DNA of 25,798 nucleotides from a bacterium (GTDB lineage Bacteria > UBA9089 > UBA9088): positions 1 to 25,798 of the forward strand of contig DNCM01000027.1 of assembly GCA_003498085.1 (NCBI GenBank), in the 5' to 3' direction. Both the position numbers and the translations under genes were made by a program. The notes beneath the pieces were generated by a model. It was given only the letters and a program-made list of their open reading frames with translations, ran no database searches and was not told the DNA's origin. Shown here piece by piece: positions 15,260 to 22,906 of this stretch. How positions within the stretch are numbered: the stretch's first letter is position 1; every line of letters starts with the position of its first letter.

Positions 15260-15627
15260 TTTGGCTTCTTCACACCATATCTTGACCTTGCCTTCTTCCT
15301 ATTAGCAACACCCAATGAATCATAAACGCCTCTAACCACATGATATCTTACACCTGGAAGGTCTTTTACCCTTCCTCCATGAACCATAACCACAGAATGC
15401 TCCTGAAGATTATGACCAATGCCAGGAATGTATGTTGTAATCTCATGTCCAGATGTTAACTTTACCCTTGTAACTTTTCTTAATGCAGAATTAGGTTTCT
15501 TTGGGGTGGTTGTATAAACCCTTACGCAAACACCCTTCCTTTGCGGACATCTCTTGAGTGCCTTAGTCTTTTTCTTCTTTACTATCTTCTCCCTTCCCAA
15601 CCTTATTAACTGATTTATTGTTGGCAT
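15256..15627 (-). CDS. rpsL: 30S ribosomal protein S12
   Basis: S12 sits at the decoding centre. The 123-residue product is canonical: PTINQLIRLGRE, TKALKRCPQRKGVC, TTTPKKPNSALRK with K43, and GGRVKDLPGVRYH with K88 and D89. The lysines at the two streptomycin-resistance positions are wild type. D89 is the residue methylthiolated by RimO in other bacteria. It heads rpsL-rplT-rpsG-fabG from a promoter that ends 6 bases before the ATG. Confidence 0.98.
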   Translation of the reverse strand: MPTINQLIRLGREKIVKKKKTKALKRCPQRKGVCVRVYTTTPKKPNSALRKVTRVKLTSGHEITTYIPGIGHNLQEHSVVMVHGGRVKDLPGVRYHVVRGVYDSLGVANRKKARSRYGVKKPK

Positions 15628-15633
15628 GATTTA

Positions 15634-15663
15634 ATTCTATTATTCAAAAGCACTCTCTGTCAA
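15634..15663 (-). promoter_or_regulatory. Leaderless-type promoter for rpsL-rplT-rpsG-fabG
   Basis: On the minus strand there is TTGACA (15658-15663), 18 bases, then TAGAAT (15634-15639), then 6 bases to the rpsL ATG. The start point should coincide with the ATG. There is no Shine-Dalgarno sequence. Confidence 0.75.
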
Positions 15664-15681
15664 GATTTTATTTTCTGTACT

Positions 15682-15747
15682 CCCATAAGTCTATAGAGGC
15701 AAGTCCTATCTAGGTTTTCTATTTTATCCAATAAAGGAAAATTTTGC
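15682..15747 (-). repeat. Dispersed repeat, copy A
   Basis: This 66-base segment matches 25578-25649 with six substitutions and one 6-base indel. On the minus strand it holds an open frame that reads FPLLDKIENLDRTCLYRLMG. The frame stays open from 15770 down to a stop at 15660-15662, inside the -35 box of the rpsL promoter. It lies in the 281-base gap between rpsL and the divergent radical SAM gene. Confidence 0.8.
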
Positions 15748-15853
15748 TTTCTGCAATTTATAAGAAATTCTCACTTTGACTAAAAAGGATCTTTTTACCA
15801 AAAAATTCAAATTTAGCTAAGAAAGATATGGGTAAGTTTCAATTAGAATATCG

Positions 15854-15882
15854 TTGATTTTTCGAATAATGGATGGTATAAT
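15854..15882 (+). promoter_or_regulatory. Promoter for the radical SAM-glycosyltransferase operon
   Basis: TTGATT (15854-15859), 17 bases, then a perfect TATAAT (15877-15882). A start near 15889 would give a leader of about 20 bases with GAGGA at 15893-15897 before the ATG at 15909. Confidence 0.8.
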
Positions 15883-15908
15883 TAAATTTAGTTGAGGAAT
15901 TTGTTAAA

Positions 15909-17096
15909 ATGACAAGGAGGGATTTTTTTAAGAAATTAGGTGTTAGTTTTGCAAGTATCTGTGCAACAGGAGGAACAATATTTGTCCTTGCAAAAGAAAA
16001 AGAAGAGGTTGAGGATAAAGGGCTTGAGGCAACACCGATAAAGGAGAAGTCTATTGAACTTTGGAAGTGGGCAAAGGAAAGCTATTATTACACAAAACTT
16101 AAGAATGAAAGGGTTAGGTGTAAAAAATGCCCACATAGGTGTTTATTGAAGAAAAACTATAGGGGTGCTTGCAGGACAAATGTTAATAAGGATGGCGTCT
16201 TATATACAAAGTCATATGGAAATCCTTGCTGTATCAATGTAGACCCGATAGAGAAGAAACCATTCTATCACTTCCTTCCAGGGACAAAGGCATTTTCCAT
16301 TGCAACTGCAGGATGTAATCTAAGGTGCCGTTATTGCCAGAATTGGGATATATCTCAGAAAAAGCCAGAAGAAACAAGAAATTATGATCTTCTTCCAGAA
16401 AGACTCATCGATGTAGTCTGCGAATGGAGGGATAAAGATAGCCTTGTTAAGTCATTGTCCTATACTTACTCAGAACCTACTGCATTCTATGAATATATGG
16501 TTGATTCAAGTGTTTTAGCAAAGAAAAAGGGGATTAAAAATACAGTTGTTACTTCCGGCTATATAGATAGAGTCCCATTGAAGCGTCTATGTAGGGAGGT
16601 CGATGCAATAAAAATAGATCTTAAAGGCTTTAATGAGGATTTTTACAGGAATGTCTGTTCTGGTGAGTTTGATTATGCAAAGGAGTCCTGTGAAATAGTT
16701 GCAAGCTCTAATATCTGGTTTGAAATAGTAAACCTTGTCGTTCCAACACTGAATGATAATATGGATGAGATAAAAAAGATGTGTGAGTGGATATGCAGTC
16801 TATCACCAGATATTCCTCTTCACTTCTCAAGGTTTTATCCACAGTATAAACTAAAAAACCTTCCAAAAACACCAATGGAAACTCTCTATACTACCTACCA
16901 AATAGCAAAGAATAGCGGTCTAAACTATGTCTATATCGGCAATGTTGAATTCATTGGCGAATGGAACAATACATACTGCCCAGATTGTAAGACATCGCTC
17001 ATTGAAAGGATAGGGTATACTATAACTAAGAATATCATAAAAGGTGACTCCTGTCCGAATTGTAAGAAAAAGATTTCTGGTGTTTGGAAAGTATAA
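15909..17096 (+). CDS. TAT-signal radical SAM protein, AmmeMemoRadiSam type
   Basis: This 395-residue protein resembles the radical SAM member of the AmmeMemoRadiSam system (pyruvate-formate-lyase-activase-like). It starts T-R-R-D-F-F-K-K, a twin-arginine motif, followed by a hydrophobic stretch to about 27, so it may be exported folded with its cluster. Cysteines C71, C74, C78 and C88 form a possible metal site. C136-x3-C140-x2-C143 binds the SAM cluster (in GCNLRCRYCQNW). Two CxxC pairs near 357-360 and 382-385 form a C-terminal zinc-ribbon-like unit. The partner Memo and AmmeR genes are not in this window. It leads the glycosyltransferase operon; its target is unknown. Confidence 0.85.
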   Translation: MTRRDFFKKLGVSFASICATGGTIFVLAKEKEEVEDKGLEATPIKEKSIELWKWAKESYYYTKLKNERVRCKKCPHRCLLKKNYRGACRTNVNKDGVLYTKSYGNPCCINVDPIEKKPFYHFLPGTKAFSIATAGCNLRCRYCQNWDISQKKPEETRNYDLLPERLIDVVCEWRDKDSLVKSLSYTYSEPTAFYEYMVDSSVLAKKKGIKNTVVTSGYIDRVPLKRLCREVDAIKIDLKGFNEDFYRNVCSGEFDYAKESCEIVASSNIWFEIVNLVVPTLNDNMDEIKKMCEWICSLSPDIPLHFSRFYPQYKLKNLPKTPMETLYTTYQIAKNSGLNYVYIGNVEFIGEWNNTYCPDCKTSLIERIGYTITKNIIKGDSCPNCKKKISGVWKV

Positions 17097-17360
17097 ATGC
17101 ACAAAAAGGCTATTTGTTTAAGGTATAAAGAAATGGGTGCTCCAATTGTCGTTGCAAAAGGAAGAGAGCATCTTGCAGAAAAGATTATAGATATTGCAAA
17201 GAAGAATGATATTCCAGTCTATCAAGATCCCATCCTCTCTGATCTCCTCATAAACCTTGATATTTACCAGGAAATTCCAAGATCTCTATACGAAGCAGTT
17301 GCAAAAGCTGTTGCATTCTGTATCTCCCTTGATGAAAAAAGGAAAAAACGTACTGCTTGA
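17097..17360 (+). CDS. Free-standing FlhB/YscU C-terminal domain protein
   Basis: This 87-residue protein matches the cytoplasmic export-switch domain of FlhB, EscU and YscU: ICLRYKEMGAPIVVAKGREH, AEKIIDIAKKNDIPVYQD, LSDLLINLDIYQEIPRSLYEAVAKAVAF. It lacks the membrane part. It begins at the point just after the NP|TH autocleavage site of full FlhB, so it corresponds to the cleaved C-terminal fragment (compare H. pylori FlhX). The ATG directly abuts the radical SAM stop. No flagellar or type III genes are present in the window. Confidence 0.85.
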   Translation: MHKKAICLRYKEMGAPIVVAKGREHLAEKIIDIAKKNDIPVYQDPILSDLLINLDIYQEIPRSLYEAVAKAVAFCISLDEKRKKRTA

Positions 17361-18813
17361 TATCCTTATTTCATGTATTTGTATCTTCTTTATAGGAACA
17401 TATATTTACATTGCCCTATCCCGTATGTTTTATCCATTTGAACTTGAATGGGCAGAGGGAGCGGTTTTCGATAACTCATATCGCATATTGAATGGCCTTC
17501 CAATATACACTAAACCAACCGTAGATTTTGTTCCTTTGATGTACCCACCATTTTATTATTTTGTTTCCTCTTTTTTGATAAAGTATTTTGGAATTGAGAT
17601 TTGGCCATTAAGGATTGTTTCGTTTATATCCTCCTTAGTTAGCACTATACTAATATTTGAAATAACAAGAAAGAGAACAAAGAGTATACTCTGGTCTCTT
17701 GTATCGTCTTCGCTTTTCCTTGGAACATTCAAGATAACCTGTTCTTGGTTTGACCTTGCAAGGGTTGATTCGTTATTTGTTATGCTTGTTCTTTCTTCCT
17801 TTTATTTGACTGTATTTCAGCAAGGCTATTTTTCCGTTGTCCTTTCTTCTCTATCTATTTCTTGCAGTTTCTTAACAAAGCAATCTGGTGCAATTTTTAT
17901 TGTTGTTTTTGGATTATGGCTTCTTACAAGGAGTATAAAAAAAGGTGCTTTATTTCTTCTTACATCCATTTTTATATGCATTGGGATTAGCTTACTGTTG
18001 AATCATAAGACAGACGGTTGGTTTTCTTATTGGGTGTTTAAACTTCCGTCATATCAGCCACTCCTTAAAGAAAAGATCATGATGTTTTTTGTAGTCGACC
18101 TTTTGAAGAATATGCCAATCCTTTGCGGGTCTGCAGTTGGCTGGATAATATTATTCATTACAACAAGAACAAAAAATAATATCTTTGATCTAGATACCCT
18201 TATTTTTTTATTTTTGGGTGTCTCTTTCTTTGTAAGCTTAAGTGGAAGGGGGATAACCGGTGGTGTTGAAAATGCCCTTATCCCACTTATTGCAAGCCTC
18301 TCAATTATTTTTGGGATAAGCTGCTCAATTGCTTCAGAAAGTAAAAAACAAACAAAACCGTTTCTTTATGGATTTCTTATCCTTCAATTTATCATCCTTT
18401 TTTATAATCCAATGAGTCAAATTCCAACAAAAAAAGATAAAGAGATAGGAGAGAGATTTTTATACCAAGTTTCTTCAATTCAAGGTGATGTTTTTATTCC
18501 ATACCACGGATATTATCTTACTAAGGTTGGAAAGAGGCCATACTGCTATATCGGGGCACTTTCTGATGTTGAATTTGACAAAAAACAAGGAAGAGTGCTC
18601 ATCAATGATTTTGTTCTTTCCCTTAAGGAAAATCTGGAAAAAAAGGTATTTGGGGCAATTATCCTAAGTAACGAGGGAATTCCTTCGTTTGACAATTTTA
18701 TTAGGATCTATTATAATTTGGCAGGAACATTCATTGCTCCTCATGAAAGTAGTGCATTTTACACAATTTGTGGGTGGAGAAGAAGGCCTCAGGAGATATA
18801 TCTTCCAAAATGA
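17332..18813 (+). CDS. GT-C family membrane glycosyltransferase
   Basis: This membrane protein of about 493 residues resembles PMT/GT39-like enzymes. After the first membrane segment comes an acidic loop F-E-L-E-W-A-E-G (36-43), where GT-C enzymes place catalytic acids. Then follow YPPFYYF and about ten more hydrophobic segments, with a soluble end of about 100 residues. The start at 17332 (MKKGKN) leaves a 29-base overlap with the FlhB-like gene; the frame stays open further upstream but the residues look like read-through. It overlaps the next gene as ATGA. The next gene probably supplies its polyprenyl-linked sugar. Acceptor unknown. Confidence 0.75.
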   Translation: MKKGKNVLLDILISCICIFFIGTYIYIALSRMFYPFELEWAEGAVFDNSYRILNGLPIYTKPTVDFVPLMYPPFYYFVSSFLIKYFGIEIWPLRIVSFISSLVSTILIFEITRKRTKSILWSLVSSSLFLGTFKITCSWFDLARVDSLFVMLVLSSFYLTVFQQGYFSVVLSSLSISCSFLTKQSGAIFIVVFGLWLLTRSIKKGALFLLTSIFICIGISLLLNHKTDGWFSYWVFKLPSYQPLLKEKIMMFFVVDLLKNMPILCGSAVGWIILFITTRTKNNIFDLDTLIFLFLGVSFFVSLSGRGITGGVENALIPLIASLSIIFGISCSIASESKKQTKPFLYGFLILQFIILFYNPMSQIPTKKDKEIGERFLYQVSSIQGDVFIPYHGYYLTKVGKRPYCYIGALSDVEFDKKQGRVLINDFVLSLKENLEKKVFGAIILSNEGIPSFDNFIRIYYNLAGTFIAPHESSAFYTICGWRRRPQEIYLPK

Positions 18814-19517
18814 TATCCGTTGTCATTCCAGCTTATAATGAAGAAGGAAAGCTTCCTTCTGCAATAAAAAAGATAAGGGAATACCTTTCTAAGAAAGGGC
18901 ATGATTATGAAATCATCGTTGTTGATGATGGTTCATCCGATAAAACATCATCTTGTGTTCAAGGAATTGACACTCCAAATGTAGTCTTGCTCAAAAATGA
19001 AAAAAATATGGGTAAGGGATACAGTGTAAGGAGGGGAGTGCTTTCTGCAAAGGGTGATCTTATCATGTTTACAGATGCTGACCTCTCGACACCGATTGAA
19101 GAGTTAGATAGATTCTTAGAAGAAATAAAAGAAAATGATATTGTTATAGGTTCAAGATCTCTTCCTGAATCAAACATTGAAGTTCCTCAGGGTATAATAA
19201 GAAATAGACTTGGAAAGATATTTGGTCTTTTGGTAAATCGATTTGTAATAAAAGGGATTGGTGATAGCCAATGTGGATTTAAACTATTTAGAAGAGATAC
19301 AGCATATAAGATTTTTCCTTTCGCAAGGATGAACGGATTTGCATTTGATGTAGAGATTCTTCTTATTGCAAAAAAGCTTGGAAAAAAGATAAAAATTCTT
19401 CCTATAACTTGGAGAAATTCAGCATCATCAAGACTTCACCCTATAATAGATTCAACAAAGATGTTTATTGAGCTTATAAAGATAAAGATAAATGAGGTGA
19501 GAGGATTTTATGGATGA
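18810..19517 (+). CDS. GT2 glycosyltransferase, dolichyl-phosphate mannosyltransferase-like
   Basis: This 235-residue enzyme probably transfers a sugar from a nucleotide donor to polyprenyl phosphate on the inner face of the membrane. Motifs: SVVIPAYNEEGKL start, VVDDGSSD with D39 and D40, FTDADLSTP with the DxD-type D89 and D91, GSR, and RNSASSRLHP near the end. It ends without membrane segments, so it is the soluble Dpm1 type. The start at 18810 overlaps the previous stop (ATGA); AGGAG lies 14 bases upstream. Its position between GT-C enzymes fits a donor-making role. Confidence 0.88.
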   Translation: MISVVIPAYNEEGKLPSAIKKIREYLSKKGHDYEIIVVDDGSSDKTSSCVQGIDTPNVVLLKNEKNMGKGYSVRRGVLSAKGDLIMFTDADLSTPIEELDRFLEEIKENDIVIGSRSLPESNIEVPQGIIRNRLGKIFGLLVNRFVIKGIGDSQCGFKLFRRDTAYKIFPFARMNGFAFDVEILLIAKKLGKKIKILPITWRNSASSRLHPIIDSTKMFIELIKIKINEVRGFYG

Positions 19518-21199
19518 AAAAGAAAAAACAAATACTAAACCAAATATTTTTAAAAATAAAAAAATTCCTTTCGCTTCCCAATAAACCTGATAAGCCAATT
19601 TCTAAAAAAACCCTATTTCTTTTATTTTTATTCTTTGAGAGCCTATGTCTTGCGATAAGACTTCCTAATCTTCTTGGCCAGCCGCCACAGGGCGATGAAG
19701 GGATCTTTTTAAGATGGGCAGATATTATCAGAGAAAATCCGAGAGAATGGTTATTTGTACCGGGTGTCGATGGAAAACAACCCTTCTTTACGTGGTTTGT
19801 TGCCTTTATTGGCTTTTTTCTGTCTGATGATCCTTGGTATGCAGGAAGAATGATAAGTGTCTTCTCAGGGCTTATCTCCTGTGCTTGTATCTTCTTAATA
19901 AGTTTTCTTCTATTCTCAATAAGGACCGCAGTATTTTCATCACTTTTCTATATTTTTTCTCCTTTTGCTATTATGTACGACAGAATGGCGGTTGTAGATT
20001 CACTACTTGCAACATTTTCCCTTCTTAGCATTCTTTTTACTATTCTATTGATTGATAAAGAAGGGTGGATAAGATTACCACTTGCCATGGGTTTGGGTAT
20101 ATCCATAGGTTGTGGCTTTTTGACAAAAGCCCCTGCGCTTAGCTTTACATTTTGTTCGTTTGTTTCTATATTATTATTTTCAAAAAATAGAAAATCCATA
20201 TCTTTATGGATATCTGCATTATTTGCAGGAATTATTGCTTTTTTGATTGCTATTCCCTATTTTATATTTTCTCCTCCAATTATGATTGTTGGGGCAGATA
20301 AACTCTTCCATCAACCATCCTATTTTCTTTCCATCAAGGAACTACTAACATTTCCCTATAAAATATGGCTAAAAAATCTTTATTTTCTTATTGGTTGTAC
20401 AATTGGGTATCATCCTTTCATATATATACTGATGGGCATTGCCTTATTTTCTATGATTATTACAAGGAGGAAAAATTGGCTTCTCTTGGGAATTTTTGGA
20501 CTCGTTCCTTTATTTATGATTGTCCTTGTTGCGAGGAATCCTTTTTATAAATATTTTCTTTATGGCTTTTTACCATTATATATTTTGGCAGGAAATGTAA
20601 TTTCTATACTTCTTGCTTGGCTTAAGAAATATGTTTCTTTTTCTGATATTAAGATTGTACCTGTAGTTAGCATATTTCTTATTTCTCCTTCTTTTTACTT
20701 TATCTATCACCTCCTTTTTTCATTTCAGAAGGTATCTTTACCAAAGCCAGAAAAAGAAAGAGGTATTATAGAAGGAACCTGGCCAGGATGGGGAACACCC
20801 GAGGCTATTTCTTTCTTAAAAGAGGAGATAAAAGAAAAAGATGATGTCGTTTTTTTACTTCCTGTTGATTGGGGAAATCCAGCTGACCCAGTTTATCTTT
20901 ATTTTAAGAAAAATCCAAAAGTTACAATCTATGAAGCCTGGTGGTGGCCAAATAAAATTCCTCATCTTATTCCTAATGCTTCTTCGGTTGAAATGGCTTT
21001 ATCAAAATATCAACAGAAAAAGGCAGATTATCTATTTTATCCTAAATCTGTGGAAGATAAAAATGTCTATTTTGTAACATCATCTGCATATACACCCCCT
21101 CCCTATGTTCTTGCCCAAAATCCAGAATTTCAATTGATTCGTTCATTTCCTCATAAAACGCATTCTATAGATATTTATGTAAAATATGGAAAACAATAG
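19514..21199 (+). CDS. ArnT/PMT-like GT-C glycosyltransferase, tandem copy 1
   Basis: This 561-residue membrane protein has a first membrane segment (about 33-50), then QPPQGDEGIFLRWADII with the acidic GDEG at 60-63, and GKQPFF in the same loop. These are hallmarks of ArnT and PMT-type enzymes using polyprenyl-phosphate sugars. About ten hydrophobic segments run to about 400. A soluble C-terminal domain includes an EAWWWP motif. The ATG overlaps the GT2 stop by 4 bases. The next gene is a clear paralogue. Confidence 0.85.
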   Translation: MKKKKQILNQIFLKIKKFLSLPNKPDKPISKKTLFLLFLFFESLCLAIRLPNLLGQPPQGDEGIFLRWADIIRENPREWLFVPGVDGKQPFFTWFVAFIGFFLSDDPWYAGRMISVFSGLISCACIFLISFLLFSIRTAVFSSLFYIFSPFAIMYDRMAVVDSLLATFSLLSILFTILLIDKEGWIRLPLAMGLGISIGCGFLTKAPALSFTFCSFVSILLFSKNRKSISLWISALFAGIIAFLIAIPYFIFSPPIMIVGADKLFHQPSYFLSIKELLTFPYKIWLKNLYFLIGCTIGYHPFIYILMGIALFSMIITRRKNWLLLGIFGLVPLFMIVLVARNPFYKYFLYGFLPLYILAGNVISILLAWLKKYVSFSDIKIVPVVSIFLISPSFYFIYHLLFSFQKVSLPKPEKERGIIEGTWPGWGTPEAISFLKEEIKEKDDVVFLLPVDWGNPADPVYLYFKKNPKVTIYEAWWWPNKIPHLIPNASSVEMALSKYQQKKADYLFYPKSVEDKNVYFVTSSAYTPPPYVLAQNPEFQLIRSFPHKTHSIDIYVKYGKQ

Positions 21200-22876
21200 A
21201 TGAAAAAGAAAAATCAACTACTAAAACAAACATTGTCGAAAATAAAAAGATGGTTTTTACTTCGCGATAGCCCGCGTAGACCAAAGTTAAAAACTTTATT
21301 TCTTTCTTTTCTTTTTGTTGAACTATTATGTCTTTCAACAAGGCTTCCCAACCTCCTCCTTCAACCACCTCATGGCGATGAAGGAGTCTATATGAGATGG
21401 GCAGATATTATAAGAGAAAACCCAAAAGAATGGTTATTTATTTCTACAACCGAGGGAAAACAACCATTTTTTATGTGGATGACTGCATTCGTTGGATATT
21501 CATTATCTTCTGATCCCTATTATGGAGGGAGGATAATAAGCGTTTTTGCAAGTTTAATCTCTTGTGCATGTTGTTTTTTATTGGGATACTTATTATTTTC
21601 TTTTAGGGCTGGGATATTCTCGGCACTTTTTTATATATTTTCTCCTTATATGCTCACCCAAGATAGAATAGCAATGGTAGATTCTTTGTTGAATGCCTTT
21701 TCTCTTCTTACTATTCTATTTACCCTCCTTTTAATCGATAAGAAGGGACCAAGGATTATAACTGCTTTAGCTCTAGGTATATCTATGGGCTGTAGCTACT
21801 TAACGAAATCTCCCGGCATTCTGTTCATAACAGCCGTAGGTATTTCCATAATTATTTTTAGTAAAAATAAAAAAGATGTATTTCTGTGGCTTTCTTTTAT
21901 ATTAGCATATATTGTTGCTTTTGCAATTATTATCCCTTATTTTGTCCTTTCCCCTCCAACGATAATTGCTGGAACAAATAAATTCTTTCATCAAGCATCC
22001 CATTTTTTTTCTATTTCTGAGTTATTATCTTTTCCATATAGAACATGGCTTGCTAGTCTTTCTTTTGTTTTGGCCCATACAAAATATTTTCACAATATCC
22101 TTCTTCTGTTTTTAATGATAACTGTCCTATTTCACCTTATCTTGGGCAATAGAGGCGAGCTCTTTTTGGCTTTATTCGTAGGAATTTATGTCTTTATTCC
22201 TATGCTGGTTTCAAAAGGGTTAAATGATTATAGATATGTATTATTTGCCTTTCCTCCTTTATATATCTTAGCAGCTAATATATTAGATTTTTTTGTTTTT
22301 TGGACCAATAGACTTATTCATTTTTCAAAAACAAAAATTGCTATTGTTCTTGTTTTACTTGTTGTTTCACCATCCTTTTACTTTGTTTATTGTCTTATCT
22401 TTTCATTTGAAAAAACCCCCTTTCCAGGAACATATAGAAATACATACATAGAAAGTTTTTGGGCAGCCTACAGAACACCAGAGGCTATTTCTTTCTTAAA
22501 AGAGGAAATAAAAGAAAAAGAGGATATTGTTTTTCTACTTCCTGTTGCTTGGGGAAATCCTTCTGACCCAGTTTATCTTTATTTCAAGAAAAATCCAAAG
22601 ATTACAATCCATGAGGCCTGGTGGTGGCCAGATAAAAACCCCCATTTGATTCCTAATTACCGAAGCATCGAGATGTTTTTGTCTAAATACCAGCAAAAGA
22701 ATGCTTATATCTTATACCCTGAGTCATTAGAAAATAAGGATGTCTATACCATAACAAATTCTTGGTATACACCATCTTCCTATGTTCTTGCTTACAATCC
22801 AGAATTTAAACTTCTCCGCTCATTTCCTCATAAAACGCATTCTATAGATGTTTATGTAAAATATGGAAAACAATAG
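21200..22876 (+). CDS. ArnT/PMT-like GT-C glycosyltransferase, tandem copy 2
   Basis: This 558-residue paralogue of the preceding protein is in the same order: PPHGDEGVYMRWADII (GDEG at 59-62), GKQPFF, matching membrane segments, and the EAWWWP region. It starts on the base after the stop of copy 1. The C-terminal coding region is nearly identical at the DNA level, the last 54 bases differing by one base, while the middle has diverged. Both copies keep the presumed catalytic acidic residues, so both are probably active, perhaps on different sugars. It is the last gene of the operon; the gap to convergent trpC is 30 bases with no clear terminator. Confidence 0.85.
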   Translation: MKKKNQLLKQTLSKIKRWFLLRDSPRRPKLKTLFLSFLFVELLCLSTRLPNLLLQPPHGDEGVYMRWADIIRENPKEWLFISTTEGKQPFFMWMTAFVGYSLSSDPYYGGRIISVFASLISCACCFLLGYLLFSFRAGIFSALFYIFSPYMLTQDRIAMVDSLLNAFSLLTILFTLLLIDKKGPRIITALALGISMGCSYLTKSPGILFITAVGISIIIFSKNKKDVFLWLSFILAYIVAFAIIIPYFVLSPPTIIAGTNKFFHQASHFFSISELLSFPYRTWLASLSFVLAHTKYFHNILLLFLMITVLFHLILGNRGELFLALFVGIYVFIPMLVSKGLNDYRYVLFAFPPLYILAANILDFFVFWTNRLIHFSKTKIAIVLVLLVVSPSFYFVYCLIFSFEKTPFPGTYRNTYIESFWAAYRTPEAISFLKEEIKEKEDIVFLLPVAWGNPSDPVYLYFKKNPKITIHEAWWWPDKNPHLIPNYRSIEMFLSKYQQKNAYILYPESLENKDVYTITNSWYTPSSYVLAYNPEFKLLRSFPHKTHSIDVYVKYGKQ

Positions 22877-22906
22877 ATAGAGAAAAAGCAAAGTCTATGT
22901 GACAGA

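Noticed and set aside
15828..15838. ATGGGTAAGTT on the plus strand, matching part of the copy B flank in inverted orientation
   Set aside because: Only 11 bases, no extension on either side; chance is likely in A+T-rich DNA.
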